The notes: a model not told the origin generated them from the sequence alone. A stretch of 7,719 nucleotides of DNA from Gammaproteobacteria bacterium UBA3532 (GCA_002376965.1 DFOV01000068.1:1789-9507), one strand, 5' to 3'. Shown: positions 1-6,891, counted from the stretch's first letter. Made by a program: numbers and translations.

Positions 1-290
1 TGTTTAAATGTTTGGGTCTTGAACTGGCAGGTGACGGGATTCGTTGCAATCTGGTCGCTCCTGGCTCAACGGATACCGATATGCAGCGCCGATTGTGGCG
101 GGATGGTAACGACGAACAGCAGACCATCGAGGGCAATCTGGCTAGCTACCGTACGGGCATTCCGCTACGCCGGATCGCTACCCCCGCCCAAATTGCCAAC
201 AGCGTACTGTTCTTACTATCAGAGCAAGCCAGCCATATCACCATGGAAAACCTGGTGGTGGATGGCGGTGCGACGTTGGGCGCTAAATAA
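1..290 (+). CDS. entA: EntA-like 2,3-dihydro-2,3-dihydroxybenzoate dehydrogenase, C-terminal part (5' end outside window)
   Basis: Only the last 95 or so residues of a short-chain dehydrogenase/reductase are present; the reading frame is open back to the left edge (whole codons from base 3), so the TTG at 12 is not the true start. Visible signatures are the SDR segment [17 protein letters not shown] and the C-terminal [11 protein letters not shown]. Together with [15 protein letters not shown] and ASHIT they closely match EntA/DhbA as I remember it. EntA oxidises 2,3-dihydro-2,3-dihydroxybenzoate to 2,3-dihydroxybenzoate with NAD+ in the cytoplasm, on the route from chorismate to catechol siderophores. 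The Rossmann glycine motif and catalytic YxxxK lie upstream and cannot be checked. EntA homologues also oxidise dihydro-3-hydroxyanthranilate in some antibiotic pathways, so the exact substrate is inferred. The next gene starts 26 bases downstream, which suggests a shared transcript. Confidence 0.85.
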   Translation, partial: FKCLGLELAGDGIRCNLVAPGSTDTDMQRRLWRDGNDEQQTIEGNLASYRTGIPLRRIATPAQIANSVLFLLSEQASHITMENLVVDGGATLGAK

Positions 291-305
291 CTAATTTTTT
301 ATTCC

Positions 306-309
306 AGGA
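306..309 (+). promoter_or_regulatory. Ribosome binding site of the aminotransferase gene
   Basis: AGGA lies 7 bases before the ATG at 317. This supports that start over the in-frame ATG at 323. The short A/T-rich gap 291-316 shows no hairpin or terminator, consistent with read-through from the dehydrogenase gene. Confidence 0.6.
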
Positions 310-316
310 TCTAATT

Positions 317-1618
317 ATGCAAATGCAAAACGATATACCTAGTGATATTTCTTTAAGTCAGCCAGCTGATCTGAACCTTGAGCGTTCTTTGAGCCTGGCC
401 GAACGGGGTAAGCAGCTTATTGGCGGCTTTACCCAGTCGATGATGAAAAAGCCGGAACAGTTTGCACAAGGCGCTTTTCCCGTATACATCGAATCGGGTC
501 AGGGGGCCGTGGTAACGGATGTTGATGGCAATGAATATATTGATTTCATCAGTGGCTTGGCGGCCAATACTTTGGGTCACAACCATCCTGCTGTCACGAC
601 AGCTATCATTGAACATCTGTCGAAGGGAGTCATTCATTCGTTACCAACGCCGATCGAAGTCGAAACCGCTGATGTGTTGATAAAGATGATTCCCGGGGCA
701 GAAATGGCTCGCTTCTTTAAAACCGGAGCCGATGCTAATTCAGCGGCCATTCGCCTGGCTCGATATATCACAGGGAAAGAGGAAATTGTCACCGTTGGCT
801 ATAACGGCTGGCACGACCAATATATGTTTGACACCCCTGGCGTACCTAAGGTTATCGAGAGCCTTACCCATCGAATGCCATTGTTTACGCCAATGGATGA
901 AGCTCCCATTTTATCGTTGATCGAGGAGCGGGGCGAACAATTAGCGGCCGTCTTGCTATCGGTTCCATACAACCGAACTTTAACCAAAGAGTTTCTTGAA
1001 AAAATAAAAGCAGCGTGTGCCGCTAACGCAGTGCTGCTGATTTTTGATGAAATTGTAACGGGATTCAGGCTGGCGTTGGGTGGAGCACAGGAATATTTTG
1101 GCGTCACGGCTGATCTGGTGACCTTATCCAAAGGTATCGCCGCAGGTATGCCCCTTTCGGCTGTTGTTGGGCCACAAAAATCGATCAGCAAACTGAATGA
1201 GTTGCAGGTGTCCACGACCTTTGGCGGCGAGATGTTGTCGCTGGCGGTTTGTCGGGCCGTATTGCAGGAATACCAAACAACCGACTACATCACTCACATC
1301 AACGGACTCGGTAGGCGATTACGCGATAGCGTAAATCGGCTCTCGGAGCGACTCGGACTGCCTTTACAGGTAGTGGGTTATGATTCAATACCGATGTTTC
1401 TTTTTGCTAAAAACCCGGTAGAGCATGTTAAGTTTGCCGAACCATTTTTGGCCCAGATGGCTAAACGAGGTGTGATCATGCGGCGAGAGGTTAACTTTAT
1501 TTGTGCTGCTCACACCGAGAAGCAAATTGACTACACCATCGAGGCTATAGAGCAAAGCTTGTTGGCGATGCAGCAGTCGGGCATCTTTGAGCGGTCAGCC
1601 GCTGAAGCGATGGCATAG
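317..1618 (+). CDS. Class III PLP-dependent aminotransferase, glutamate-1-semialdehyde aminomutase-like
   Basis: The 433-residue product has the fold-type I layout of class III aminotransferases. A TGAD phosphate-binding segment lies at 136-139, GYNGWHD at 161-167, FDEIVTGFR at 243-251 (D244 should contact the PLP ring nitrogen), the Schiff-base lysine K272 in TLSKGIAAGMP, and TTFGGE at 300-305. The length is close to that of HemL. The motifs, however, differ from housekeeping HemL and look like the HemL-like aminotransferases found in secondary-metabolite and sugar clusters. It probably moves an amino group onto a keto or semialdehyde substrate, or acts as an aminomutase, in the cytoplasm; the substrate is unknown. 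It sits between an EntA-like dehydrogenase and an amidohydrolase and its stop codon overlaps the next gene's ribosome binding site, so a shared pathway is likely. A role in tetrapyrrole synthesis is unlikely in this context. Confidence 0.88.
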   Translation: MQMQNDIPSDISLSQPADLNLERSLSLAERGKQLIGGFTQSMMKKPEQFAQGAFPVYIESGQGAVVTDVDGNEYIDFISGLAANTLGHNHPAVTTAIIEHLSKGVIHSLPTPIEVETADVLIKMIPGAEMARFFKTGADANSAAIRLARYITGKEEIVTVGYNGWHDQYMFDTPGVPKVIESLTHRMPLFTPMDEAPILSLIEERGEQLAAVLLSVPYNRTLTKEFLEKIKAACAANAVLLIFDEIVTGFRLALGGAQEYFGVTADLVTLSKGIAAGMPLSAVVGPQKSISKLNELQVSTTFGGEMLSLAVCRAVLQEYQTTDYITHINGLGRRLRDSVNRLSERLGLPLQVVGYDSIPMFLFAKNPVEHVKFAEPFLAQMAKRGVIMRREVNFICAAHTEKQIDYTIEAIEQSLLAMQQSGIFERSAAEAMA

Positions 1619-1621
1619 GAG
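1617..1621 (+). promoter_or_regulatory. Ribosome binding site of the amidohydrolase gene, overlapping the upstream stop codon
   Basis: AGGAG overlaps the aminotransferase stop codon (1616-1618). It lies 8 bases before the ATG at 1630 and only 3 bases before another ATG at 1625 in a different frame. The spacing favours 1630. This matters because it implies the long N-terminal extension of the amidohydrolase is translated, probably coupled to the upstream gene. Confidence 0.6.
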
Positions 1622-1629
1622 TATATGGA

Positions 1630-3228
1630 ATGCCATGTCAATGTTTGTATCATAGTGCTTCTTGGTTATCTCAATTGTGGCGTCAAATGGGTGAGTCCGT
1701 CGGTATTGAGGATCAAGGAATTATCTGGCAAAGCGTGACGGACGAGGGAGGTAGCGACCGCCCCGCTACAGGTCAATCGAGAGTATCATCTGATACCGAT
1801 GAGTATCGACATAAAAAGTCTGCCGCTTCGCGCCGCACGTTGATTAAAAATGGATTTCTCTATACTGCGGGATTAGATGATCGAGTGATCGAGAAAGCTT
1901 GGATCCTGATTGAGGGAAAGAAAATTGCCGCTATTGGTGATATGCATTCTGCGCTGCCTGCTTGCGATGAAGAAGTTGATGCAGCCGGAAAGATGATCCT
2001 TCCCGGCTTTGTTAACCCGCACTGGCATGAGAGCTATGTCGCGCCAAATATGGAAAAATCCGACGATAGCGATGTTGCGCCGACTCCATACGCCCGAGGG
2101 GGGGATATTGCTGCGCTTGGCTCTATGTTTGGCTTTATATCGGGTGTGGGCCAAAAAATGACGTTTGAAGAAGGCTTGGCCATCGCTCGTTGGAGTATGT
2201 GGACGCAATTGCGCTCAGGAAGTACCGCATTAGGTGATCTAGGGTCGGCAAATCGTGCTGATTCCATGGGGCAGGCTGCGCTTGATTTGGGTATGCGTTT
2301 GCGAGTGAGTCGTTGGGGATCGGATATCATGCTTCCTGCTAACAGCAAGCATTTTGAGCGAGTGGCTGATACTCAGATACAAGCTGATGGTTGGCGCGAA
2401 CTGCTCGAAGCATGGCACGACCACCCCTCAGGTCTGGTGGGGGGGATGCCTTCCGTCGTTGGGGCTTTTGGCAGTTCGAATGAGCAGTTGCAAATGTTGA
2501 GCGATATTGTTCATCAGTATCAAACACCTTACGCCGCTCATTTGGCACCACTTAAGAATGAGCGCGAGGCGGTGCAAAGGGTTTTTGGACGTTCGCCAGT
2601 CGAGCGCTTTGATGACTATGGGTTGCTAACCGATAGGCTGGTTGCCGTGCATACGGCTTATGCCACTGAAACCGAATACCATCGATTGCTAGAAACCGGT
2701 GTAAATATTTGTCATTCGCCAGCCCACTACGGCATGCTGGGAGAAGCAACCAATAGTGAAACCCGTCAAATTGCTCGCTTCTTAAAAGATGGTGTTTGGG
2801 TGTCGAGCAGTACTGATGGCGACATTATTTTTAGTGGAGGCATGGCGGAGGCGATGCGCGGCGCTCATTTAGGACATAATGAGGCCAACAACTGCAACAC
2901 CACTTGTCCACCGCTGTTGGCGCTGAAAACCGGCTCACTCTATGGGGCCAAGGCGCTAGGCTGGCTTGAGCGTATAGGCTCGGTTGAGGTTGGAAAAGAG
3001 GCGGATATTGTACTGGTGGATACTCGTGATTATCGCTATCTAATGTCACAGCATCCGTTGCGCACATTTTTGATTACGGGCAACAGCAAGGATGTGGATA
3101 CTGTATTCGTTCAGGGCGTGAAGCTTATTGAGGGGGGAAGGAGCTGTACGCTGGATGAGCAAAAACTGTATCAGGATTACCTCCTCGCAGCAGCAAGTGT
3201 TCGCCAGCGGCTTGGAGCAAAACCATGA
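1630..3228 (+). CDS. Metal-dependent amidohydrolase (chlorohydrolase/deaminase-like family) with N-terminal extension
   Basis: The 532-residue product is a cytoplasmic amidohydrolase-superfamily TIM-barrel enzyme. The core begins near residue 70 (TLIKNGFLYTAG, then LIEGKKIAAIG), typical of the AtzB/TrzN and cytosine-deaminase-like families. Predicted metal ligands are H131 and H133 (PGFVNPHWHESY), H304 (YAAHLAP), H341 (AVHTAY) and D396 (SSTDGD). The C-terminal sandwich segment GKEADIVLVD is also typical. The family cleaves C-N or C-Cl bonds or deaminates; some members in benzoxazole antibiotic pathways instead cyclise an amide or ester intermediate. Two oddities stand out. The first 68 or so residues match nothing expected in the family and are rich in polar residues near 36-68. 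The glutamate usually three residues after the strand-5 histidine is a proline here (P307). A core-only start would need the TTG at 1840, which has no ribosome binding site. The gene overlaps the next by 4 bases. The reaction is not known. Confidence 0.87.
   Translation: MPCQCLYHSASWLSQLWRQMGESVGIEDQGIIWQSVTDEGGSDRPATGQSRVSSDTDEYRHKKSAASRRTLIKNGFLYTAGLDDRVIEKAWILIEGKKIAAIGDMHSALPACDEEVDAAGKMILPGFVNPHWHESYVAPNMEKSDDSDVAPTPYARGGDIAALGSMFGFISGVGQKMTFEEGLAIARWSMWTQLRSGSTALGDLGSANRADSMGQAALDLGMRLRVSRWGSDIMLPANSKHFERVADTQIQADGWRELLEAWHDHPSGLVGGMPSVVGAFGSSNEQLQMLSDIVHQYQTPYAAHLAPLKNEREAVQRVFGRSPVERFDDYGLLTDRLVAVHTAYATETEYHRLLETGVNICHSPAHYGMLGEATNSETRQIARFLKDGVWVSSSTDGDIIFSGGMAEAMRGAHLGHNEANNCNTTCPPLLALKTGSLYGAKALGWLERIGSVEVGKEADIVLVDTRDYRYLMSQHPLRTFLITGNSKDVDTVFVQGVKLIEGGRSCTLDEQKLYQDYLLAAASVRQRLGAKP
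3214..3217 (+). promoter_or_regulatory. Ribosome binding site of the first MFS gene, inside the amidohydrolase gene
   Basis: GGAG sits 7 bases before the ATG at 3225. That ATG shares ATGA with the stop codon of the amidohydrolase, the classic overlap for translational coupling. Confidence 0.6.
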
Positions 3229-4436
3229 GTAAAATTTCTCCATTGTCCCAGCCTGGATTCGTCTTTTTGTTGTTAGCCAGCACCATGACGGTCTTGGCAG
3301 GCGCAGCATTATCACCTGCCTTACCTGGTATGCGAGCGGCATTTTCCGATATTGCTCATGCTGAGTTATGGGTGAAGGTGATTTTAACCACGCCAGGTCT
3401 TGTCATTGCCCTATGCGCACCCTTTGTTGGCCTGTTGCTGGATAAGCAATCCAAACACCGTTTACTGATGGTTGCCCTGGCGGCATATGGGGTATTTGGC
3501 AGTTTGGGATACCTACTGCATGATTCGGTGCTGGCGTTGATTTTGGGGCGAGTTGGGCTGGGTGTGGCTGTTGCATTTATCATGATTGCGACGACGACAC
3601 TGGCTGGCGAATATTTCAAAGGGCCACAGTTTGGTCACTTTATGGGCTTGCAGGCGGCCTTTTCGAGTTTTGGGGGCGTCGTTTTCCTTGGCGTCAGTGG
3701 TATGCTGGCTGAGTTGCACTGGACCGCAGCTTTTTTGATCTATTTGCTGGCGTGGGTAGTGCTACCTGGAATTATGCTGTATTTAAAACCGCCCGATTCC
3801 AGCAAACCGGTAGCGGCTGACAATGCTGCAATACCCGCAGAAGGCCGACAACCTTCGCGAGCAATAGCACTGTGTTATGCACTGGGATTTATCGAGGTGT
3901 TTATGCTGTATATGATACCTCTGCATTTTCCATTTTATATTCAGTCATTCGGTGCAGTGAGTCCCGCTGAAACAGGTTGGCTGATTGCCGGCATGCTGTG
4001 TATTCTGGCTATCACATCCCTGAATTACCAGCGTTGGTCGCGCATGGGGCACTATATTTCCTTACATGCGCTGGGGCTTGGCGGAACCGGCGCAGGGATG
4101 CTGATTCTCGGTCTGGCTCCCAGTTATGGGGTTGCACTTGCTGGTTTGGCGCTGATGGGAATTGGCCTTGGCATACTAAGGCCGAACCTGGTGGTTTGGT
4201 TGTTCTCTTTAATTGCGCTAACAGAACGGGGCAAAGTGATGGGCGGGTTAACTACTTGTTTTTTTATCGCCTCATTTGCTGTGCCCTTTGTTACTCAGCC
4301 ATTAATTGAGCAGTTTGGTATGACCACCTGTTTTATATTGCTGGGTAGTGGCTGTTTGGTAATGGGAATATTACTGAAGTTAGGTTATTGGCGTCTGACT
4401 GACCATCAAGACATGTCACGGGCTTCAAATGGCTGA
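3225..4436 (+). CDS. MFS transporter, first of a tandem paralogous pair
   Basis: The 403-residue protein is almost entirely made of hydrophobic segments, as expected for a 12-helix major facilitator in the inner membrane. A motif-A-like loop, G-LLLD-K (69-74, D73), follows the second helix. A polar central loop falls at about 188-213. Conserved blocks in the C-terminal half are IEVFMLYMIPLH and GILRPNLVVW followed by GKVMGGLTTC. It resembles proton-driven drug or metabolite efflux permeases such as those found in siderophore and antibiotic operons. Its operon position after biosynthetic enzymes suggests export of the product, but import cannot be excluded. It overlaps the amidohydrolase gene by 4 bases and the second MFS gene by 8. 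The substrate is not recognisable from sequence. Confidence 0.9.
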   Translation: MSKISPLSQPGFVFLLLASTMTVLAGAALSPALPGMRAAFSDIAHAELWVKVILTTPGLVIALCAPFVGLLLDKQSKHRLLMVALAAYGVFGSLGYLLHDSVLALILGRVGLGVAVAFIMIATTTLAGEYFKGPQFGHFMGLQAAFSSFGGVVFLGVSGMLAELHWTAAFLIYLLAWVVLPGIMLYLKPPDSSKPVAADNAAIPAEGRQPSRAIALCYALGFIEVFMLYMIPLHFPFYIQSFGAVSPAETGWLIAGMLCILAITSLNYQRWSRMGHYISLHALGLGGTGAGMLILGLAPSYGVALAGLALMGIGLGILRPNLVVWLFSLIALTERGKVMGGLTTCFFIASFAVPFVTQPLIEQFGMTTCFILLGSGCLVMGILLKLGYWRLTDHQDMSRASNG

Positions 4437-5688
4437 AGCTCAGACCCCTGCCATAGTGTTCACTGCGAACGCGTGGACACTGTTGTTGCTGAGTTCGCTG
4501 ACCATTATGTCTGGCACTGTCATTGTGCCAGCGATGCCTGGTATGACTCAGGCATTTTCAGATGTTGCTGATATTGAGTTGCTGGTCAAACTGGTTCTCA
4601 CCTTACCAGCGCTGTGCATCGCATTATGCGCCCCTATTATTGGCTGGTTATTGGATTATTCCAGCAAAAAACAGGTGCTGGTTATAGCAGTATTCAGCTA
4701 CGGCGTTTTTGGCACGGCTGGATATGCCGCTAGCGATTCTATAGAGCTTTTACTGCTAAGCAGGTGTTTGTTAGGTATTGCTGTGGCCGGTGTCATGGTT
4801 AGTGGCATGACATTGGCTGGTGCTTATTTTCCGGGAGCAGCCTATGCCAAATATGCTGGCAAGCAGGCTGCCTTTAGCAGCCTGGGTGGTGTCATCTTTA
4901 TGGCGGTGGGCGGCGTGGTTGCCGAGTTTGATTGGCGTAGCACCTTTTTGGTCTACGTCTTGGCTTTGGTATTACTACCCCTGGCCCTGCTATTTATTGA
5001 AGAGCCAGCACTTATTGAAGAACCACCACCCACAAAATCGCCGCGAGAAAAGAAAGGTAAAGGAGTATTGAATCTGCCTCCAGAATCCATTAAACCTGTT
5101 TTGATTTGCTACATGCTGGCATTTATTGAAATCATTGTGCTTTATACTATTCCCGTCCACTATCCCTTTTTTGCTGCTTCACTTGGAGAAAGTGGCGGAA
5201 TTTCGACCGGGCTAGCGATGGCCACTATGTTATCTGTGATTGCTCTCACCTCGTTTGGCTATAGCAAAATCCAGCGTGGATCGTTTTTCTTAACGCTTTC
5301 GCTGGGCACTACTGCGTTGGGAGTGGGATTCATCTTACTTGGATTCAGCTACAACTATGTGCAGAGTGTTGCCGGATTGATGATGGTTGGTATTGGGTTT
5401 GGAATCATGCGCCCAAACACTATGACCTGGCTGATGTCAGTTGTATCTGGGTCATCGAGAGGACGCATTATGGGGGGCATGACCACCTGCATTTTTATAG
5501 GTCAGTTTATTAGCCCACTAGTGAGTGAAGGAATGTTCCAATCACTAGGATATGGTGTTGCATATCGCTATGTAGGGACTGCCATTATCGTGCTCAGCAT
5601 ATTGGTGACGCTGTGCTATTACGTCATGCATCGCTACCCCAGGCAGTACTCCAAATTATGTGGTACCGGCTCGGGTTGTAAAAACTGA
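4429..5688 (+). CDS. MFS transporter, second of a tandem paralogous pair
   Basis: The 419-residue inner-membrane protein is a close paralogue of its upstream neighbour. Shared blocks include PGM--AFSD, IALCAP, YGVFG, AAFSS-GGV, GI--RPN and MGG-TTC. The motif-A-like loop is G-LLD around 72-76. Unlike the first copy, the central loop (about 191-213) is strongly charged, with EE pairs, a PPP run and a Lys/Arg cluster (KSPREKKGKG). The start ATG lies inside the previous gene (8-base overlap) and has only a weak GGG at 4420-4422 in front, so translation probably depends on coupling. The last 55 bases are shared with the opposing AraC-type gene. It probably exports the same compound or a related one, or pairs with the first copy; neither is shown by the sequence. 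Confidence 0.9.
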   Translation: MAEAQTPAIVFTANAWTLLLLSSLTIMSGTVIVPAMPGMTQAFSDVADIELLVKLVLTLPALCIALCAPIIGWLLDYSSKKQVLVIAVFSYGVFGTAGYAASDSIELLLLSRCLLGIAVAGVMVSGMTLAGAYFPGAAYAKYAGKQAAFSSLGGVIFMAVGGVVAEFDWRSTFLVYVLALVLLPLALLFIEEPALIEEPPPTKSPREKKGKGVLNLPPESIKPVLICYMLAFIEIIVLYTIPVHYPFFAASLGESGGISTGLAMATMLSVIALTSFGYSKIQRGSFFLTLSLGTTALGVGFILLGFSYNYVQSVAGLMMVGIGFGIMRPNTMTWLMSVVSGSSRGRIMGGMTTCIFIGQFISPLVSEGMFQSLGYGVAYRYVGTAIIVLSILVTLCYYVMHRYPRQYSKLCGTGSGCKN

Positions 5689-6674
5689 CTCGGCGACGTG
5701 CCAGTCCAGCGCTTGAAGGCGCGGTTAAAGCCGCGTGCATCCGAGTATCCCAGCAGAAATGGAATATTGGTGATATTGCACTGGCCTTTTTCTAAATAGG
5801 AAAGGGCCATTTCCTGCCGAACGTCGTCAAGCAATTGCTGATAGGTCGTATTCTCATCCGTCAATTTACGATGGAGGGTGCGTTTGCTCATATTCAATGA
5901 AGCGGCAATTTCTTCGACCTGGAAATTGCCATGGCACAAACGACCGGCAATCATACTTTTCACGCCGTTAACAAAATCGATACGATTGTCCAGTTTCTCT
6001 AATACCGCATCGGCACGTGCTTTGAGTATTTGATACAAATAATCATTAAACGCAGGGTTTACATGACCAAGCAAGTCAGAAGAAAAGGCGATTACATTCT
6101 GAGGTTGGTCAAAAAAGACTGGGCACTGAAAGTGTTGTTCATAAAAACGAGCATGAGCAGGTTTTGCAAATTGCAAACAGACGCGCGTAGGAAAAATTTT
6201 CTTGTTTAAATAAGTTTTCACCCAGTTATAGAACCCTGCGAATACACGCTCAATTTCGTAGGGGTGGAAAAAGCCATCCAAAATCGAGTAACACATCGAA
6301 AACTCATCGTTGTCCTTTTCCCAATGAAGATGAATATGATCGGCTAATATCTTGGTGTACTGAACTTTGTTTTCTACAGCAGCTTCAAGGTTGTGGCTGG
6401 CACTGAAAACTAATCCGACTATGCCACGATTGTGAGGGTTGGAGCGAGCGCCCATCCGTAGGCCGATCGCATCAAGTGAAGACAGGCTTTCTCCTGCTTG
6501 CCAAAGCTGGAGGTGCTTGGCGACAGGAAAACGCATTTCGGATTTCGCTAACGCGTCTTTATCTATTTTGGCTAATTTGGCGAGTTTATCGACATCAATC
6601 CCGCTGTCGTGCAGTGTTTGAAACAGTTCGCGCGTGGTTTCAACTGCCATATAAGGATCTGCTTGCTGTATCAT
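5634..6674 (-). CDS. AraC-family transcriptional regulator (OruR/ArgR-like, arabinose-binding-like N-terminal domain)
   Basis: I chose the ATG at 6674, giving 346 residues, because GGAGGG precedes it by 6 bases; the longer frame to 6749 adds 25 residues with no such site. The N-terminal 220 or so residues (from ETTRELFQTLHDSGID) look like the arabinose-binding-like domain of OruR/ArgR-type regulators, which senses a small molecule. The C-terminal AraC DNA-binding domain has a first helix-turn-helix at about 250-274 (VEEIAASLNMSKRTLHRKL) and a second at about 301-332, ending in the family pattern GYSDARGFNRAFKRWTGTSPSQF. It is cytoplasmic and probably an activator. It converges on the transporter operon with a 55-base overlap and diverges from the symporter gene. 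Likely targets are its own promoter, the symporter, or the operon; the ligand may be the pathway product. Confidence 0.92.
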   Translation of the reverse strand: MIQQADPYMAVETTRELFQTLHDSGIDVDKLAKLAKIDKDALAKSEMRFPVAKHLQLWQAGESLSSLDAIGLRMGARSNPHNRGIVGLVFSASHNLEAAVENKVQYTKILADHIHLHWEKDNDEFSMCYSILDGFFHPYEIERVFAGFYNWVKTYLNKKIFPTRVCLQFAKPAHARFYEQHFQCPVFFDQPQNVIAFSSDLLGHVNPAFNDYLYQILKARADAVLEKLDNRIDFVNGVKSMIAGRLCHGNFQVEEIAASLNMSKRTLHRKLTDENTTYQQLLDDVRQEMALSYLEKGQCNITNIPFLLGYSDARGFNRAFKRWTGTSPSQFLQPEPVPHNLEYCLG

Positions 6675-6680
6675 AAATTT

Positions 6681-6686
6681 CCCTCC
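6681..6686 (-). promoter_or_regulatory. Strong ribosome binding site of the AraC-type gene
   Basis: On the minus strand GGAGGG is followed by AAATTT and then ATG at 6674. This near-ideal site decides the start against the longer open frame beginning at 6749. Confidence 0.8.
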
Positions 6687-6773
6687 ATCACTTTGCCAGA
6701 AAGCCGAGGCCTTGTTCGACAGCGCAAACAAGCCAAGAGTTCGGATCATTGATTAGCAGCACAATTGAGAAAA

Positions 6774-6788
6774 GCCGCTTTAAGTGGC
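6774..6788. repeat. Imperfect 15-base palindrome, possible operator
   Basis: GCCGCTT-T-AAGTGGC pairs at 6 of 7 positions around a central T. With a one-base centre it cannot form an RNA hairpin easily, so a dimer binding site is the more natural reading. It may be chance. Confidence 0.25.
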
Positions 6789-6816
6789 ACTCCTCAGTAT
6801 TTATTTCATTCTTCTA

Positions 6817-6829
6817 ATGTAGATTACAT
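6817..6829. repeat. Short inverted repeat ATGTA-GAT-TACAT, possible operator
   Basis: Two perfect 5-base arms flank a 3-base spacer, and another TGTA follows at 6832-6835, 14 bases after the first. The right arm overlaps a TGTAAT that could act as a -10 for the minus-strand regulator gene, but no matching -35 is visible. Function is inferred only from position. Confidence 0.3.
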
Positions 6830-6863
6830 AGTGTACGTTTTTGATAGCTGTTTTCGAAGAAAG

Positions 6864-6891
6864 ATCGGTGAGAGGCCCCTTTTTCTCCGAT
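6864..6891. repeat. Inverted repeat/hairpin upstream of the symporter promoter
   Basis: The 10-base arms ATCGGTGAGA and TTTCTCCGAT match at 8 of 10 positions, with one further G-U pair possible as RNA, around an 8-base G/C-rich loop. No T-run follows on the plus strand, so it is not an obvious terminator. It lies just upstream of the proposed symporter promoter, a position that would suit an activator site. Confidence 0.35.

Larger units (their letters stand above)
1..5688 (+). other. Predicted operon: dehydrogenase, aminotransferase, amidohydrolase, two MFS transporters
   Basis: Five plus-strand genes follow with gaps of 26 and 11 bases and then overlaps of 4 and 8 bases. No hairpin plus T-run occurs between them. 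The promoter and first genes lie left of the window. Order and content, enzymes first and transporters last, suggest synthesis followed by export of a small molecule. Confidence 0.7.

Noticed and set aside
19..294. Alternative plus-strand frame overlapping the dehydrogenase end
   Set aside because: The other frame carries the clear SDR/EntA motifs; this one shows only shadow sequence.
799..1215. 138-codon minus-strand open frame inside the aminotransferase gene, and similar antisense frames across 353-3719
   Set aside because: They lie fully inside genes with clear family motifs, lack ribosome binding sites and show no recognisable protein features.
5709..5735. Two overlapping G/C-rich hairpins (GCGC-TTGAAG-GCGC and CGCGG-TTAAAG-CCGCG) just after the second MFS stop codon, as a terminator
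   Set aside because: No T-run follows on either strand, and the bases encode the conserved second helix-turn-helix of the AraC-type protein.
6675..6749. Longer 371-residue form of the AraC-type regulator starting at 6749
   Set aside because: The extra 25 residues do not fit the family start, and the strong GGAGGG site lies in front of the ATG at 6674.
6740..6830. Possible Fur box in the A/T-rich part of the divergent region, expected if the locus were a siderophore system
   Set aside because: No stretch resembles the 19-base Fur palindrome well enough; the operon promoter itself is outside the window.
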